Part shown: piece by piece, positions 1 through 5,756 of the stretch
Layout: the number at the start of each line of letters is the position of its first letter
How positions within the stretch are numbered: position 1 is the stretch's first letter
Assembly: GCA_025455765.1 (NCBI GenBank)
Contig: JALOLX010000078.1
Coordinates: 1 to 6,501, forward strand
Reading direction: 5' to 3'
Length of the DNA stretch: 6,501 nucleotides
Source: Flavobacteriales bacterium
Lineage (GTDB): Bacteria; Bacteroidota; Bacteroidia; Flavobacteriales_F; PHOS-HE28
The notes under the pieces: model-generated
The model's input: the letters and a program-made list of their open reading frames with translations, nothing else
What the model was told of the DNA's origin: nothing
Databases searched by the model: none
Translations under genes and position numbers: made by a program

Positions 1-1
1 C

Positions 2-286
2 ACTCCCATCGTGCTCCTGGATGAACCCACTGCCTTCCTTGATGTGGTGAACCGCATCGTGGTCGTACGTCGTCTCGCCCTGCTTGCCCGTGAGCTTGGC
101 CGCATCATTCTCTTCAGCACACATGACCTGCAGGTGGCGGTGGACCATGCGGATAGCCTGTTGCTGTTGCAGGGGGGGAAGGCCCACACCGGTGCCCCGC
201 TCGCTGTATTGCGCTCGGAAGCCATGCGAACGGCCTTCTCCACAGAAGGTCTGCAGTTCGATCCCGTCACCCGGAGCCTACGGTAG
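2..286 (+). CDS. ABC transporter ATP-binding protein, iron-complex/cobalamin type (C-terminal fragment)
   Basis: This is the C-terminal ~94 residues of a cytoplasmic ABC ATPase; the start lies beyond the left edge. The fragment opens in the Walker B strand (PIVLLDEPTAFLD), which carries the catalytic Glu of DEP and runs straight into the D-loop (AFLD). About 25 residues on is the switch (H-loop) histidine in FSTHD. Walker A and the LSGGQ signature would lie upstream, out of view. The FLDVVNR sequence after Walker B and the tail (GGKAHTGAP, then a GLQFDPVT-like end) resemble FecE/FepC/BtuD-family ATPases, which power FecCD-type permeases importing siderophores, haem or vitamin B12. The substrate cannot be told from this end, and a permease and binding protein are expected to the left. 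The gene converges on mscL and stops 14 bp before the hairpin at 300-330. Family assignment is firm; the importer subtype is inferred. Confidence 0.85.
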   Translation, partial: TPIVLLDEPTAFLDVVNRIVVVRRLALLARELGRIILFSTHDLQVAVDHADSLLLLQGGKAHTGAPLAVLRSEAMRTAFSTEGLQFDPVTRSLR

Positions 287-299
287 CGTACCTGAACGA

Positions 300-330
300 A
301 GAAGCCCCCAGCACCAGGCCGGGGGCTTCT
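300..330. terminator. Hairpin between convergent genes, probable bidirectional terminator
   Basis: A perfect 10-bp inverted repeat (AGAAGCCCCC at 300-309, GGGGGCTTCT at 321-330) encloses an 11-nt loop. It lies in the 63-bp gap between the ABC ATPase stop (286) and the mscL stop (350), where both convergent transcripts need to end. No clean run of T follows on either strand (minus-strand continuation TTCGTTC is only weakly T-rich), so intrinsic termination is inferred from the stem and its placement. Confidence 0.65.
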
Positions 331-349
331 GATATGAAAAGGACCTCGC

Positions 350-760
350 TTACTTCTTCAGCGCGTCGCGGATCTCCATCAGGAGCTTCTCTTCATTGGT
401 GGGGCCAGCTGGAGCCGGAGCTGGTTCGGCTTTCTTCATCTTGTTCACGGCCTTGACAACCATGAAGATCACGAAGGCAACGACCAGGAAGTTGATCACG
501 GTGGTGATGAAGGCACCATAGGCAATGGCCACCTCGGGCTGAGTGACCGCACCCGCCGCATCCTTCAGTTCGGGCTGCATCACGTACTTCAGCTGGTTGA
601 AGTCCACACCGCTCGTGACCTTGCCGATAATGGGCATGACCATGCCATCAATGAAACCGGATACGACTTTGTTGAAGGCCGCGCCCATGACGAAACCGAC
701 AGCGATGTCGATCAGGTTGCCTTTGATCGCGAACTCCTTGAACTCCTTAAGCATGCTCAT
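350..760 (-). CDS. mscL: Large-conductance mechanosensitive channel MscL
   Basis: MscL forms a homopentameric inner-membrane pore that opens under high membrane tension and releases solutes during hypo-osmotic shock. The 136-residue product matches the usual family length. It begins MSMLKEFKEFAIKGN, the amphipathic N-terminal helix, then TM1 at about 16-45 with the small-residue pore motif (VGFVMGAAFNKVVSG). An extracellular loop at about 47-77 follows, then TM2 at about 78-104 (ITTVINFLVVAFVIFMVV). The end is a basic KKMKK-like stretch, an Ala/Pro linker and the C-terminal helix bundle (EEKLLMEIRDALKK). I chose the ATG at 758-760 because it gives the conserved N-terminus. The frame stays open to an ATG at 808, adding 16 unconserved residues; another ATG at 754 would lose only two. 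The gene lies 44 bp downstream of the CotH-like gene and is probably last in its transcript. Confidence 0.96.
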   Translation of the reverse strand: MSMLKEFKEFAIKGNLIDIAVGFVMGAAFNKVVSGFIDGMVMPIIGKVTSGVDFNQLKYVMQPELKDAAGAVTQPEVAIAYGAFITTVINFLVVAFVIFMVVKAVNKMKKAEPAPAPAGPTNEEKLLMEIRDALKK

Positions 761-804
761 GGTACAGTAGGTTTTGGTGGTTGAGACGCGAATGTAACGG
801 TTGG

Positions 805-2364
805 TCACATTCCGTCGAGGGCGTTCAGGCTGCTGCTCTCCTTGATGGGTGCCGACAAGAGCCGCGTGGTGCCTGGCACCTGCATCAAGACCTTCGTTGG
901 CGCGGTCATCCCGTCCGGTATGAGCAGGTCGAAGTAGGCCAATGGGGACTCCGCTGCATAGCCGGGCATGGTCCGTGTGGGGCGTAGCGGTAGGGTGTCG
1001 GTATCGGTCACAAGGGCAAGGAGATGCAAGGGCAAGGGGTGCAGGCTGGCCACACGCACGCGCGCACCACCGGGACGCAAGAAGGCCACGGCGGGATCAG
1101 GAGGCGCAAGCAGGCGTTGGATGGTGCGTTGGTTGTGTGTCAGCACGGTGCTATCGAACGCGTTCAGCTCAGGATCGGTGCGCAGGTAGTTCGTCAGTTC
1201 TGATGCCTCAGGTAGCAGTTCGGCCCAGAGGCTATCGGACCATCCACCGAAGGTGATGCGCTCCATCCAGCCATGATAGGCCGCCCGCACTGCGGTGTCT
1301 GCGAGCACACGCGCAACCCATTCATTCTGCTGGTCCAACGGCAACAGCGGGAGCAGGGTGGTGATGCGCGCACCGGCTGAGAGGCCAGGCGATATGGGGA
1401 GCAGCTTGTTCGAGCGTGGTGGCAGGGTGAAGTGAAGCTGTTGCCACCGCAGTTCGGACTGTGCTCCGAACAGTTCCGCCAATGCAAGCAAGGCGCCGGT
1501 GCGCTCGGCCTCCATGGTCGACGCGCCGTTCGTTCGGGGTGCCTGTAGAGCGCGAAGACCTTGCGTCCATACCCGCTGTGGAAGGCCGTCCACCCCTGTC
1601 CCTTCGATCCGCAGCGGCGCCACAGCCCATGATCCTTGCGGCAAGGATGGTTGATCCAACCCCTCCATTGTTCCGTCCAAGTGCGCTCGTTGCCAGAGCG
1701 AGGCATCGTAACCACCCCACGGTGCCTTGGCACTGGTATCACCGAACACGGGCTGTAGCGCTCTCCAGAGGTGCAGGCCGCGATCTTCACCTTGAGCTGA
1801 CAATTCGGTCAGTTGCACCGGGAAGTGCGGAAGGCCCGCTCGTTGTAAGGCGCGCGCAAAGAGCCAGTGGTACATCACCTGTCCAGGGCCGACAGGCTCC
1901 ACCGCATAGCGGGGCGCGCCACCTGGCAGGTCGTTGTCCAGGCTGGTCACGGTGTACGCTGCCGTGCTCGTACGTATGCCGGCAAGGGCGTTCGCAGGTA
2001 GGACCTCGACCTGGAACGTATCGGTGTTCCAGCGCAACGATCCCAGAACAGCGAGGGTATCCAAGCCACTGTCAATACGTACACTGGTGCGCTGGACCAT
2101 GTGCGCTTCGAGCCGGTTCCACGCGCTGTCACTGAGGATCAGTTCGGCCTGGTCCACCTTGGGTACGCCGCCGCGGAACGCATTGAGCACTGGCTTGGTG
2201 ATGCGCTTGAGGCCGGGATCGAGCACCTGCTCCACGAAGCCGCTGCGTTCGGTGCGGATGCCCATGAAGTACACCAACAGGAGCAACAGCAAGGCCAGCA
2301 ACGGAGCCGAACGTTGGAGCAGCCAGCGCAGCATGCGGCGCAACAGGGTGCGGTCCACCTTCAT
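805..2364 (-). CDS. Membrane-anchored protein resembling CotH-like kinases, apparently degenerate
   Basis: The product is a 519-residue protein of uncertain function. A short basic N-terminus (KVDRTLLRRMLRWLLQR) precedes one hydrophobic segment at about 19-35, so it is probably anchored by one helix with the bulk outside the cytoplasmic membrane. The fold pattern suggests membrane-linked CotH-like proteins: an N-terminal block (AELILSDSAWNRLEAH, 73-88), a helix (YHWLFARALQRAGLP, 165-179), a strand-turn-strand (FPVQLTELSAQGEDRGLHLW, 181-200) where CotH proteins read NGxxxGxY...E, and ERTGALLALAELFGAQ...LRW (287-307), where they read yfAxxDLfgaxHaLrwhN. The acidic residues expected near the kinase centre are not evident: RALQ follows the GLHLW strand, and the segment resembling LEPIGFD reads LLPISPG (321-327). 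The resemblance is from memory, not an alignment. The ATG at 2362-2364 directly precedes the anchor. The gene lies 43 bp after the DUF349 gene, and its TGA (805-807) overlaps an ATG in the mscL frame. Confidence 0.5.
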   Translation of the reverse strand: MKVDRTLLRRMLRWLLQRSAPLLALLLLLLVYFMGIRTERSGFVEQVLDPGLKRITKPVLNAFRGGVPKVDQAELILSDSAWNRLEAHMVQRTSVRIDSGLDTLAVLGSLRWNTDTFQVEVLPANALAGIRTSTAAYTVTSLDNDLPGGAPRYAVEPVGPGQVMYHWLFARALQRAGLPHFPVQLTELSAQGEDRGLHLWRALQPVFGDTSAKAPWGGYDASLWQRAHLDGTMEGLDQPSLPQGSWAVAPLRIEGTGVDGLPQRVWTQGLRALQAPRTNGASTMEAERTGALLALAELFGAQSELRWQQLHFTLPPRSNKLLPISPGLSAGARITTLLPLLPLDQQNEWVARVLADTAVRAAYHGWMERITFGGWSDSLWAELLPEASELTNYLRTDPELNAFDSTVLTHNQRTIQRLLAPPDPAVAFLRPGGARVRVASLHPLPLHLLALVTDTDTLPLRPTRTMPGYAAESPLAYFDLLIPDGMTAPTKVLMQVPGTTRLLSAPIKESSSLNALDGM

Positions 2365-2407
2365 GGCAACAAGATAGCGCAGCCGCGCGGGCCGGCTTCG
2401 CGGCGGA

Positions 2408-4147
2408 TCACCGCAGTTCCTTCAGCAGTTCGCGGTGCTGGCCTTGGAGGCGTTCGACCTCACGCGCCAGGCGTTCGATCTTCTTTTCCATGTCCTTGCG
2501 CATGGCCTCACCGCTGGCGCTCTTGAAGTTGAACATGCCCATGTTCTGCTCCATCTGACGCATCTCGGTCTGCAGCTCTTCGATCTTTCGCTTCACGAAG
2601 CGGCTCTCACGTTCCATGCGATCGCGTCCGTCCGGCGCGCTCTTCAGGCTGTCCACATGATCCTGGAACTGCATCTTCCGGCGTTCTTCACCCTCCATCT
2701 TCAACTGCCCGTAGTGCTTATCCAGCGCGGCGCGGTAACGCTCGTTGAGGCTGTCGAACATGCGGGGCGATACGCGACCGGAGTTCATCCAACGGGTGGA
2801 GAACTCTTTCAGCTTGTCCAGGTCCTTGTTGCGTTCGCCGCTGAGCTGGAAGCCTTCGATCTCGGATAGCAAGGCCTCCTTTTCCTGCACGTTCGCGGCT
2901 TGTTCCTCATCCTGCTTGGCGAAGGTGGCCTTCCGGTTCTGGAAGAAGGCGTCGCACGCTTCGCGGAACTTGCTCCACAGCTTGTTCTCGTCGCGCGGAC
3001 CAGCACTGCCTGCTTCCTTCCACTGCTGTTGCAGCATCTTCAGGCGATCGGCGGTGCGCTTCCATTCCTTGCTTTCCTTGAGGCTGGTGGCCTCTTCCAG
3101 CAGGGCCTGCTTCTTTTCGCGTGCCGCACGGAACTGGTCCTTCAGCGAATCGAAGTAGGTCTTCTTGGCATCGAAGAAGCCGTTGCACGCATTGCGGAAT
3201 TCCTTCCAGATGCGCTCGTTGTCCTTTTTGGTGGCGAAGCCGATCTGCTTCCAGGCGTTCTGCAGCTCGAGGACCTCTTCGGTGAGCTGCTTCCATTCCT
3301 TGGCTCCCGCATTGGCAGTGCGCTCCATCAACGCGGTCACCTTGTCGATGAGGCTCTGCTTGGCGGCGAGGTTCACTTCATGCTCGGCCCGGCGGGCGCG
3401 GTAATGTTCGTGCACCTTATCATACACCGTACGCGTGGCGTTCCAGAAGCCATCACGCACGGCCTCCCACTCTTCGCGTACCACAGGACCGATCTGCTGC
3501 CACTTCTCCTGGTACTCACGTACCATCATTTCCAGCTCGCGGATGTTGTCCTTCTGCGCCAGGCTCTGCATGTCCGATACCAGGGCCTGCTTCAGCGCGG
3601 TGTTCTTCCGCAGGTCATGATCGCGCAGCTCCTTGTAGATGCGGATGTGGTAGAAGAACTCGTCGCGTAGGTGGCTGTAGTCGGTCTGCAGCTCGCGGTA
3701 GTGCTGGCCGGGAACAGGTCCGATGGCGCGCCACTGCTCATGCAGTTCATTGAAGCGCGTGAACGCTGTGCTGATGTTCTCCTCGCTGGCGATGAGGGTC
3801 TTCAACTCTTCCATGATGGCCTTCTTGGCCGCCATGTTGTCCGCTTCTTCCTTGGCCTTGCGCCGACGGATGTCGTTGACGCGTTGGTTGAAGGAGTCGA
3901 GCAGTTGCTTGAAGCGCTTGTCCTCCTCGTCGAGCAAGGGTGCTGACTCGATGGCGAGCGGCGCGGCGGGTTCACCGCCTTCAGCGACGGGGGCTCCTTC
4001 CTCGCTTGTCTGCGTGGCCTGTAGCGCGCTCGCTACCAAGGCCTCGTAGGCCTCCTTCACACCTTCCACCGCTTCGGATGCCTGTTCGACATCCTCCTGC
4101 GCGTTGAGTTCTACGAGCCGCTGAATGAGCTCTGCTTTGGTCGCCAT
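2408..4147 (-). CDS. DUF349 repeat protein with five repeats and terminal coiled coils
   Basis: This is a 579-residue soluble protein, very rich in Lys, Glu, Arg and Gln, with no signal peptide or membrane segment. Five DUF349 repeats are visible, each headed by a W-x-x-(I/A/S)-G motif: HEQWRAIGP (W139), QEKWQQIGP (W216), QNAWKQIGF (W299), QQQWKEAGS (W376) and STRWMNSGR (W453). Each is followed by a predicted helical hairpin with aromatic pairs such as DEFF, NGFFDAKK and DAFFQNRK. Residues ~43-72 form an Ala/Pro/Glu-rich linker, and ~500-579 look like a coiled coil (IEELQTEMRQMEQ, LAREVERLQGQ). DUF349 proteins are widespread in Bacteroidota and have no settled function; a scaffold or nucleic-acid-associated role would be a guess. 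A TTG at 4148-4150 extends the frame by one codon, but the adjacent ATG at 4145-4147 (MATKAELIQRL) is the better start. A promoter lies about 39 bp upstream. Confidence 0.9.
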   Translation of the reverse strand: MATKAELIQRLVELNAQEDVEQASEAVEGVKEAYEALVASALQATQTSEEGAPVAEGGEPAAPLAIESAPLLDEEDKRFKQLLDSFNQRVNDIRRRKAKEEADNMAAKKAIMEELKTLIASEENISTAFTRFNELHEQWRAIGPVPGQHYRELQTDYSHLRDEFFYHIRIYKELRDHDLRKNTALKQALVSDMQSLAQKDNIRELEMMVREYQEKWQQIGPVVREEWEAVRDGFWNATRTVYDKVHEHYRARRAEHEVNLAAKQSLIDKVTALMERTANAGAKEWKQLTEEVLELQNAWKQIGFATKKDNERIWKEFRNACNGFFDAKKTYFDSLKDQFRAAREKKQALLEEATSLKESKEWKRTADRLKMLQQQWKEAGSAGPRDENKLWSKFREACDAFFQNRKATFAKQDEEQAANVQEKEALLSEIEGFQLSGERNKDLDKLKEFSTRWMNSGRVSPRMFDSLNERYRAALDKHYGQLKMEGEERRKMQFQDHVDSLKSAPDGRDRMERESRFVKRKIEELQTEMRQMEQNMGMFNFKSASGEAMRKDMEKKIERLAREVERLQGQHRELLKELR

Positions 4148-4167
4148 CAAGTGCGGACGGGGATGTC

Positions 4168-4188
4168 TTGGAACCCCGACCGTTCCAA
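4168..4188. repeat. Inverted repeat TTGGAAC-N7-GTTCCAA overlapping the DUF349 promoter
   Basis: Perfect 7-bp arms at 4168-4174 and 4182-4188 flank a 7-nt GC-rich spacer (CCCGACC). The right arm shares three bases with the proposed -7 box (4186-4193), and the rest lies over the expected transcription start and early leader. That is a classic place for a repressor operator; alternatively, the transcript could fold here as a 5' leader hairpin. The symmetry is seen directly, and the function is inferred. Confidence 0.45.
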
Positions 4189-4218
4189 AGATAGGGGGAC
4201 GTACCGCTACGGTGCCAA
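4186..4218 (-). promoter_or_regulatory. Candidate Bacteroidota-type promoter for the DUF349 gene
   Basis: Read on the minus strand, 4193-4186 is TATCTTTG, an exact match to the TAnnTTTG -7 consensus of the Bacteroidota primary sigma factor. After 21 intervening bases comes TTGG (4218-4215), a one-mismatch version of the TTTG -33 element at about the normal spacing. The -7 box sits 38 bp ahead of the ATG, leaving a leader of roughly 30 nt. The upstream element falls just after the phosphatase stop codon, so the DUF349 gene is probably transcribed independently of the phosphatase. No comparable box was found in front of the other minus-strand genes. Confidence 0.6.
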
Positions 4219-4222
4219 GTAG

Positions 4223-5686
4223 TTACACCGCAAGGCCGAGCATGCACACATCATCGAGCTGTTCCTGGCCCGCCTGCCACTGGTCGAAGGTGCGCTCCAA
4301 CACGCGTCCCTGTTCGTCCATCGGAAGGGTGGCGTGGGTGCGTAGGACCTCCTGCAGGCGCGCGGACATGAAGCGTTCGCCGGCCGGTCCGCCAAGCTGA
4401 TCCACGTAACCATCGCTGAACAAATAGATGCGATCACCTTCACCGTAGGCGAGGCGGTGGCAGGTGAACTGACGGCTCCGCCCATGTTGCGCGCCGCCCA
4501 CCGGTCTGCGGTCGCCATTGATGACGCTAAGCTGTCCGGCATGCCACCAGTAGAGCGGACGCATGGCCCCGGCGAACAGGATGGTGCGCGCTCGTCGGTC
4601 GATGCGGCACAAGGCGATATCAAGCCCATCCCCAGCGCCACGTGCAAGGCCTTCCTGGTGGAGCACCGCGATGAGCCGTTCGTTCAGTTCGGTGAGCAGT
4701 TCAGCGGGATCGTGCTGCGGATGGCGCGCCGCCACTTCGTTGAGCACCGAACACGCAATGGCCGCCAGCATTGCGCCGGGTACACCATGGCCAGTACAAT
4801 CCGCAGTGGCCACGAGGCTCTCGTGCTCGCTGATGCGGTGGAACCAGTGGAAGTCGCCGCTCACCACCTGTTTGGGCCGGTCGATCAGGAAGGCGTCCGG
4901 GAAATGGGCCGCATATACTGCGCGATCCGGCACCAAGGCACGCTGGATACGCCCGGCATAGGCCAGGCTGTCGTTCATGCGGGCATGCGCCGTGCTGAGC
5001 TGTATCCGTTCCAGTTCTTCGCGCTGCAACCAGGCGCCCACCGAGCGGTACAACAACACTCCGATAACGAGCAACAACCCGAGGGCAAGGGCTGCGTTGC
5101 GCCCCAGGTTGCTGAGCGCCATGGCCTGTGCCGCTGCCACGTCGACCCGTCCGAGCACGATCCCTTCCTGCCGACCGGTACTGCCCAACACGGGCGCGGC
5201 TTGTGCGGCCCATAGGCGACCGTCCTGTTCCAACGTGAAGCGTCCACCCTGGTCGTACAGGGCGAGCAGTTCCGCTGTGCTGGCGGTGTACGGCGAGCGC
5301 CAATGCAGCTCCGAAGCTGAACTGGCCAACTGCACAAGGCCCTTGAACCGGTCGTCCTTGCGCAGGATAAGCAGGGGAGGTAGGTCAGGATGGACCGACG
5401 CGGTGCGGCGCAATTGATCATGCAGCACATAGGCCCATGCATCCTGGGTGGGCTTCACCAACATGCCGCGGGTGGGGTACTTCTCCACCAACATGGCCAG
5501 GTGGTCCGCGTTGACCAAGGCTGCTGCGCTGCGTGTGGCCACATCGAGCTGCTCCAGTCGTTCACGCTCCAATGCGCTCAGGTCGCTGCGGTAAATGAAG
5601 TGCAGCGCTGCGGCCACCAACAGCACCAACGTGGCACCTGTGGCGAACAGGACCTTGCGCCGAGTGGAGAGTGTACGTGACCGCAT
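4223..5686 (-). CDS. Membrane-bound PP2C/SpoIIE-type serine/threonine phosphatase with extracytoplasmic sensor
   Basis: This 487-residue protein is built as a one-component sensor phosphatase. TM1 lies at about 13-32, then an extracytoplasmic domain at ~33-197 whose end (LWAAQAAPVLGS...GIVLGRVDVA) resembles Cache-type sensors. TM2 is at ~198-213. A short helical linker (LERIQLSTAHARMNDSLAYA) leads to the IQRALVP motif that often precedes SpoIIE domains in this phylum. The catalytic domain (~265-487) keeps the metal-binding PPM motifs: VSGDFHWF (D278), ATADCTGHGVPGAM (D296), GDGLDIALCRID (D353/D356), FSDGYVD (D425) and QLDDVCML (D478/D479). It should therefore be an active Mn/Mg-dependent phosphatase for phospho-Ser/Thr, classically on anti-sigma-factor-antagonist (STAS) partners. 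No STAS protein or anti-sigma kinase gene is adjacent, so the substrate is unknown. The ATG at 5684-5686 comes just before the basic stretch leading into TM1. The gene follows the dehydrogenase by 70 bp and may be co-transcribed with it. Confidence 0.92.
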   Translation of the reverse strand: MRSRTLSTRRKVLFATGATLVLLVAAALHFIYRSDLSALERERLEQLDVATRSAAALVNADHLAMLVEKYPTRGMLVKPTQDAWAYVLHDQLRRTASVHPDLPPLLILRKDDRFKGLVQLASSASELHWRSPYTASTAELLALYDQGGRFTLEQDGRLWAAQAAPVLGSTGRQEGIVLGRVDVAAAQAMALSNLGRNAALALGLLLVIGVLLYRSVGAWLQREELERIQLSTAHARMNDSLAYAGRIQRALVPDRAVYAAHFPDAFLIDRPKQVVSGDFHWFHRISEHESLVATADCTGHGVPGAMLAAIACSVLNEVAARHPQHDPAELLTELNERLIAVLHQEGLARGAGDGLDIALCRIDRRARTILFAGAMRPLYWWHAGQLSVINGDRRPVGGAQHGRSRQFTCHRLAYGEGDRIYLFSDGYVDQLGGPAGERFMSARLQEVLRTHATLPMDEQGRVLERTFDQWQAGQEQLDDVCMLGLAV

Positions 5687-5718
5687 GGAAGGACCGTGCC
5701 CCGCAGGTGGGCGCGGTC

Positions 5719-5749
5719 GTTCCTACGCAGGAACAGCCCCTGAAGTTCC
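5719..5749. repeat. Alternating GTTCC/GGAAC inverted repeats in the dehydrogenase-phosphatase gap
   Basis: GTTCCT (5719-5724) and AGGAAC (5729-5734) form a perfect 6-bp stem with an ACGC loop. The same GGAAC (5730-5734) can instead pair with a second GTTCC at 5745-5749 across a 10-nt loop, so the two hairpins exclude each other. Neither is followed by a T-run on the minus strand, so a normal intrinsic terminator is not supported. This may be a processing hairpin or chance. Confidence 0.3.
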
Positions 5750-5756
5750 CCGGAGG

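Noticed and set aside
789..796. TACATTCG on the minus strand as an mscL -7 promoter box
   Set aside because: It has one mismatch to TAnnTTTG and no TTTG-like -33 element at the right distance, so it is too weak to call.
1461..2135. Plus-strand open frame (224 codons) opposite the CotH-like gene, plus overlapping minus-strand frames at 1194-1790 and 1322-1720
   Set aside because: The 519-codon minus-strand frame has a coherent N-terminal anchor and domain pattern; the others are Arg/Pro/Ser/Cys-rich, typical of out-of-frame reading.
2382..2404. GC-rich hairpin (GCCGCG...CGCGGC) after the DUF349 stop as a terminator
   Set aside because: The stem is only 6 bp with an 11-nt loop and no T-run, in a GC-rich gap where such pairs arise by chance; read-through into the CotH-like gene is more likely.
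2900..3670. Long plus-strand open frame (256 codons) opposite the DUF349 gene
   Set aside because: It is antisense to a clear repeat protein, and its Leu/Val/Ala-rich translation is the usual mirror of Lys/Glu/Gln-rich coding sequence.
4148..4150. TTG as the start of the DUF349 gene
   Set aside because: It only adds one residue before an adjacent ATG, which is the stronger start codon.
4457..5215. Plus-strand open frame (252 codons) opposite the phosphatase gene
   Set aside because: The minus strand encodes all PPM phosphatase motifs across this span; the antisense translation shows no recognisable domain and is a GC-rich shadow.
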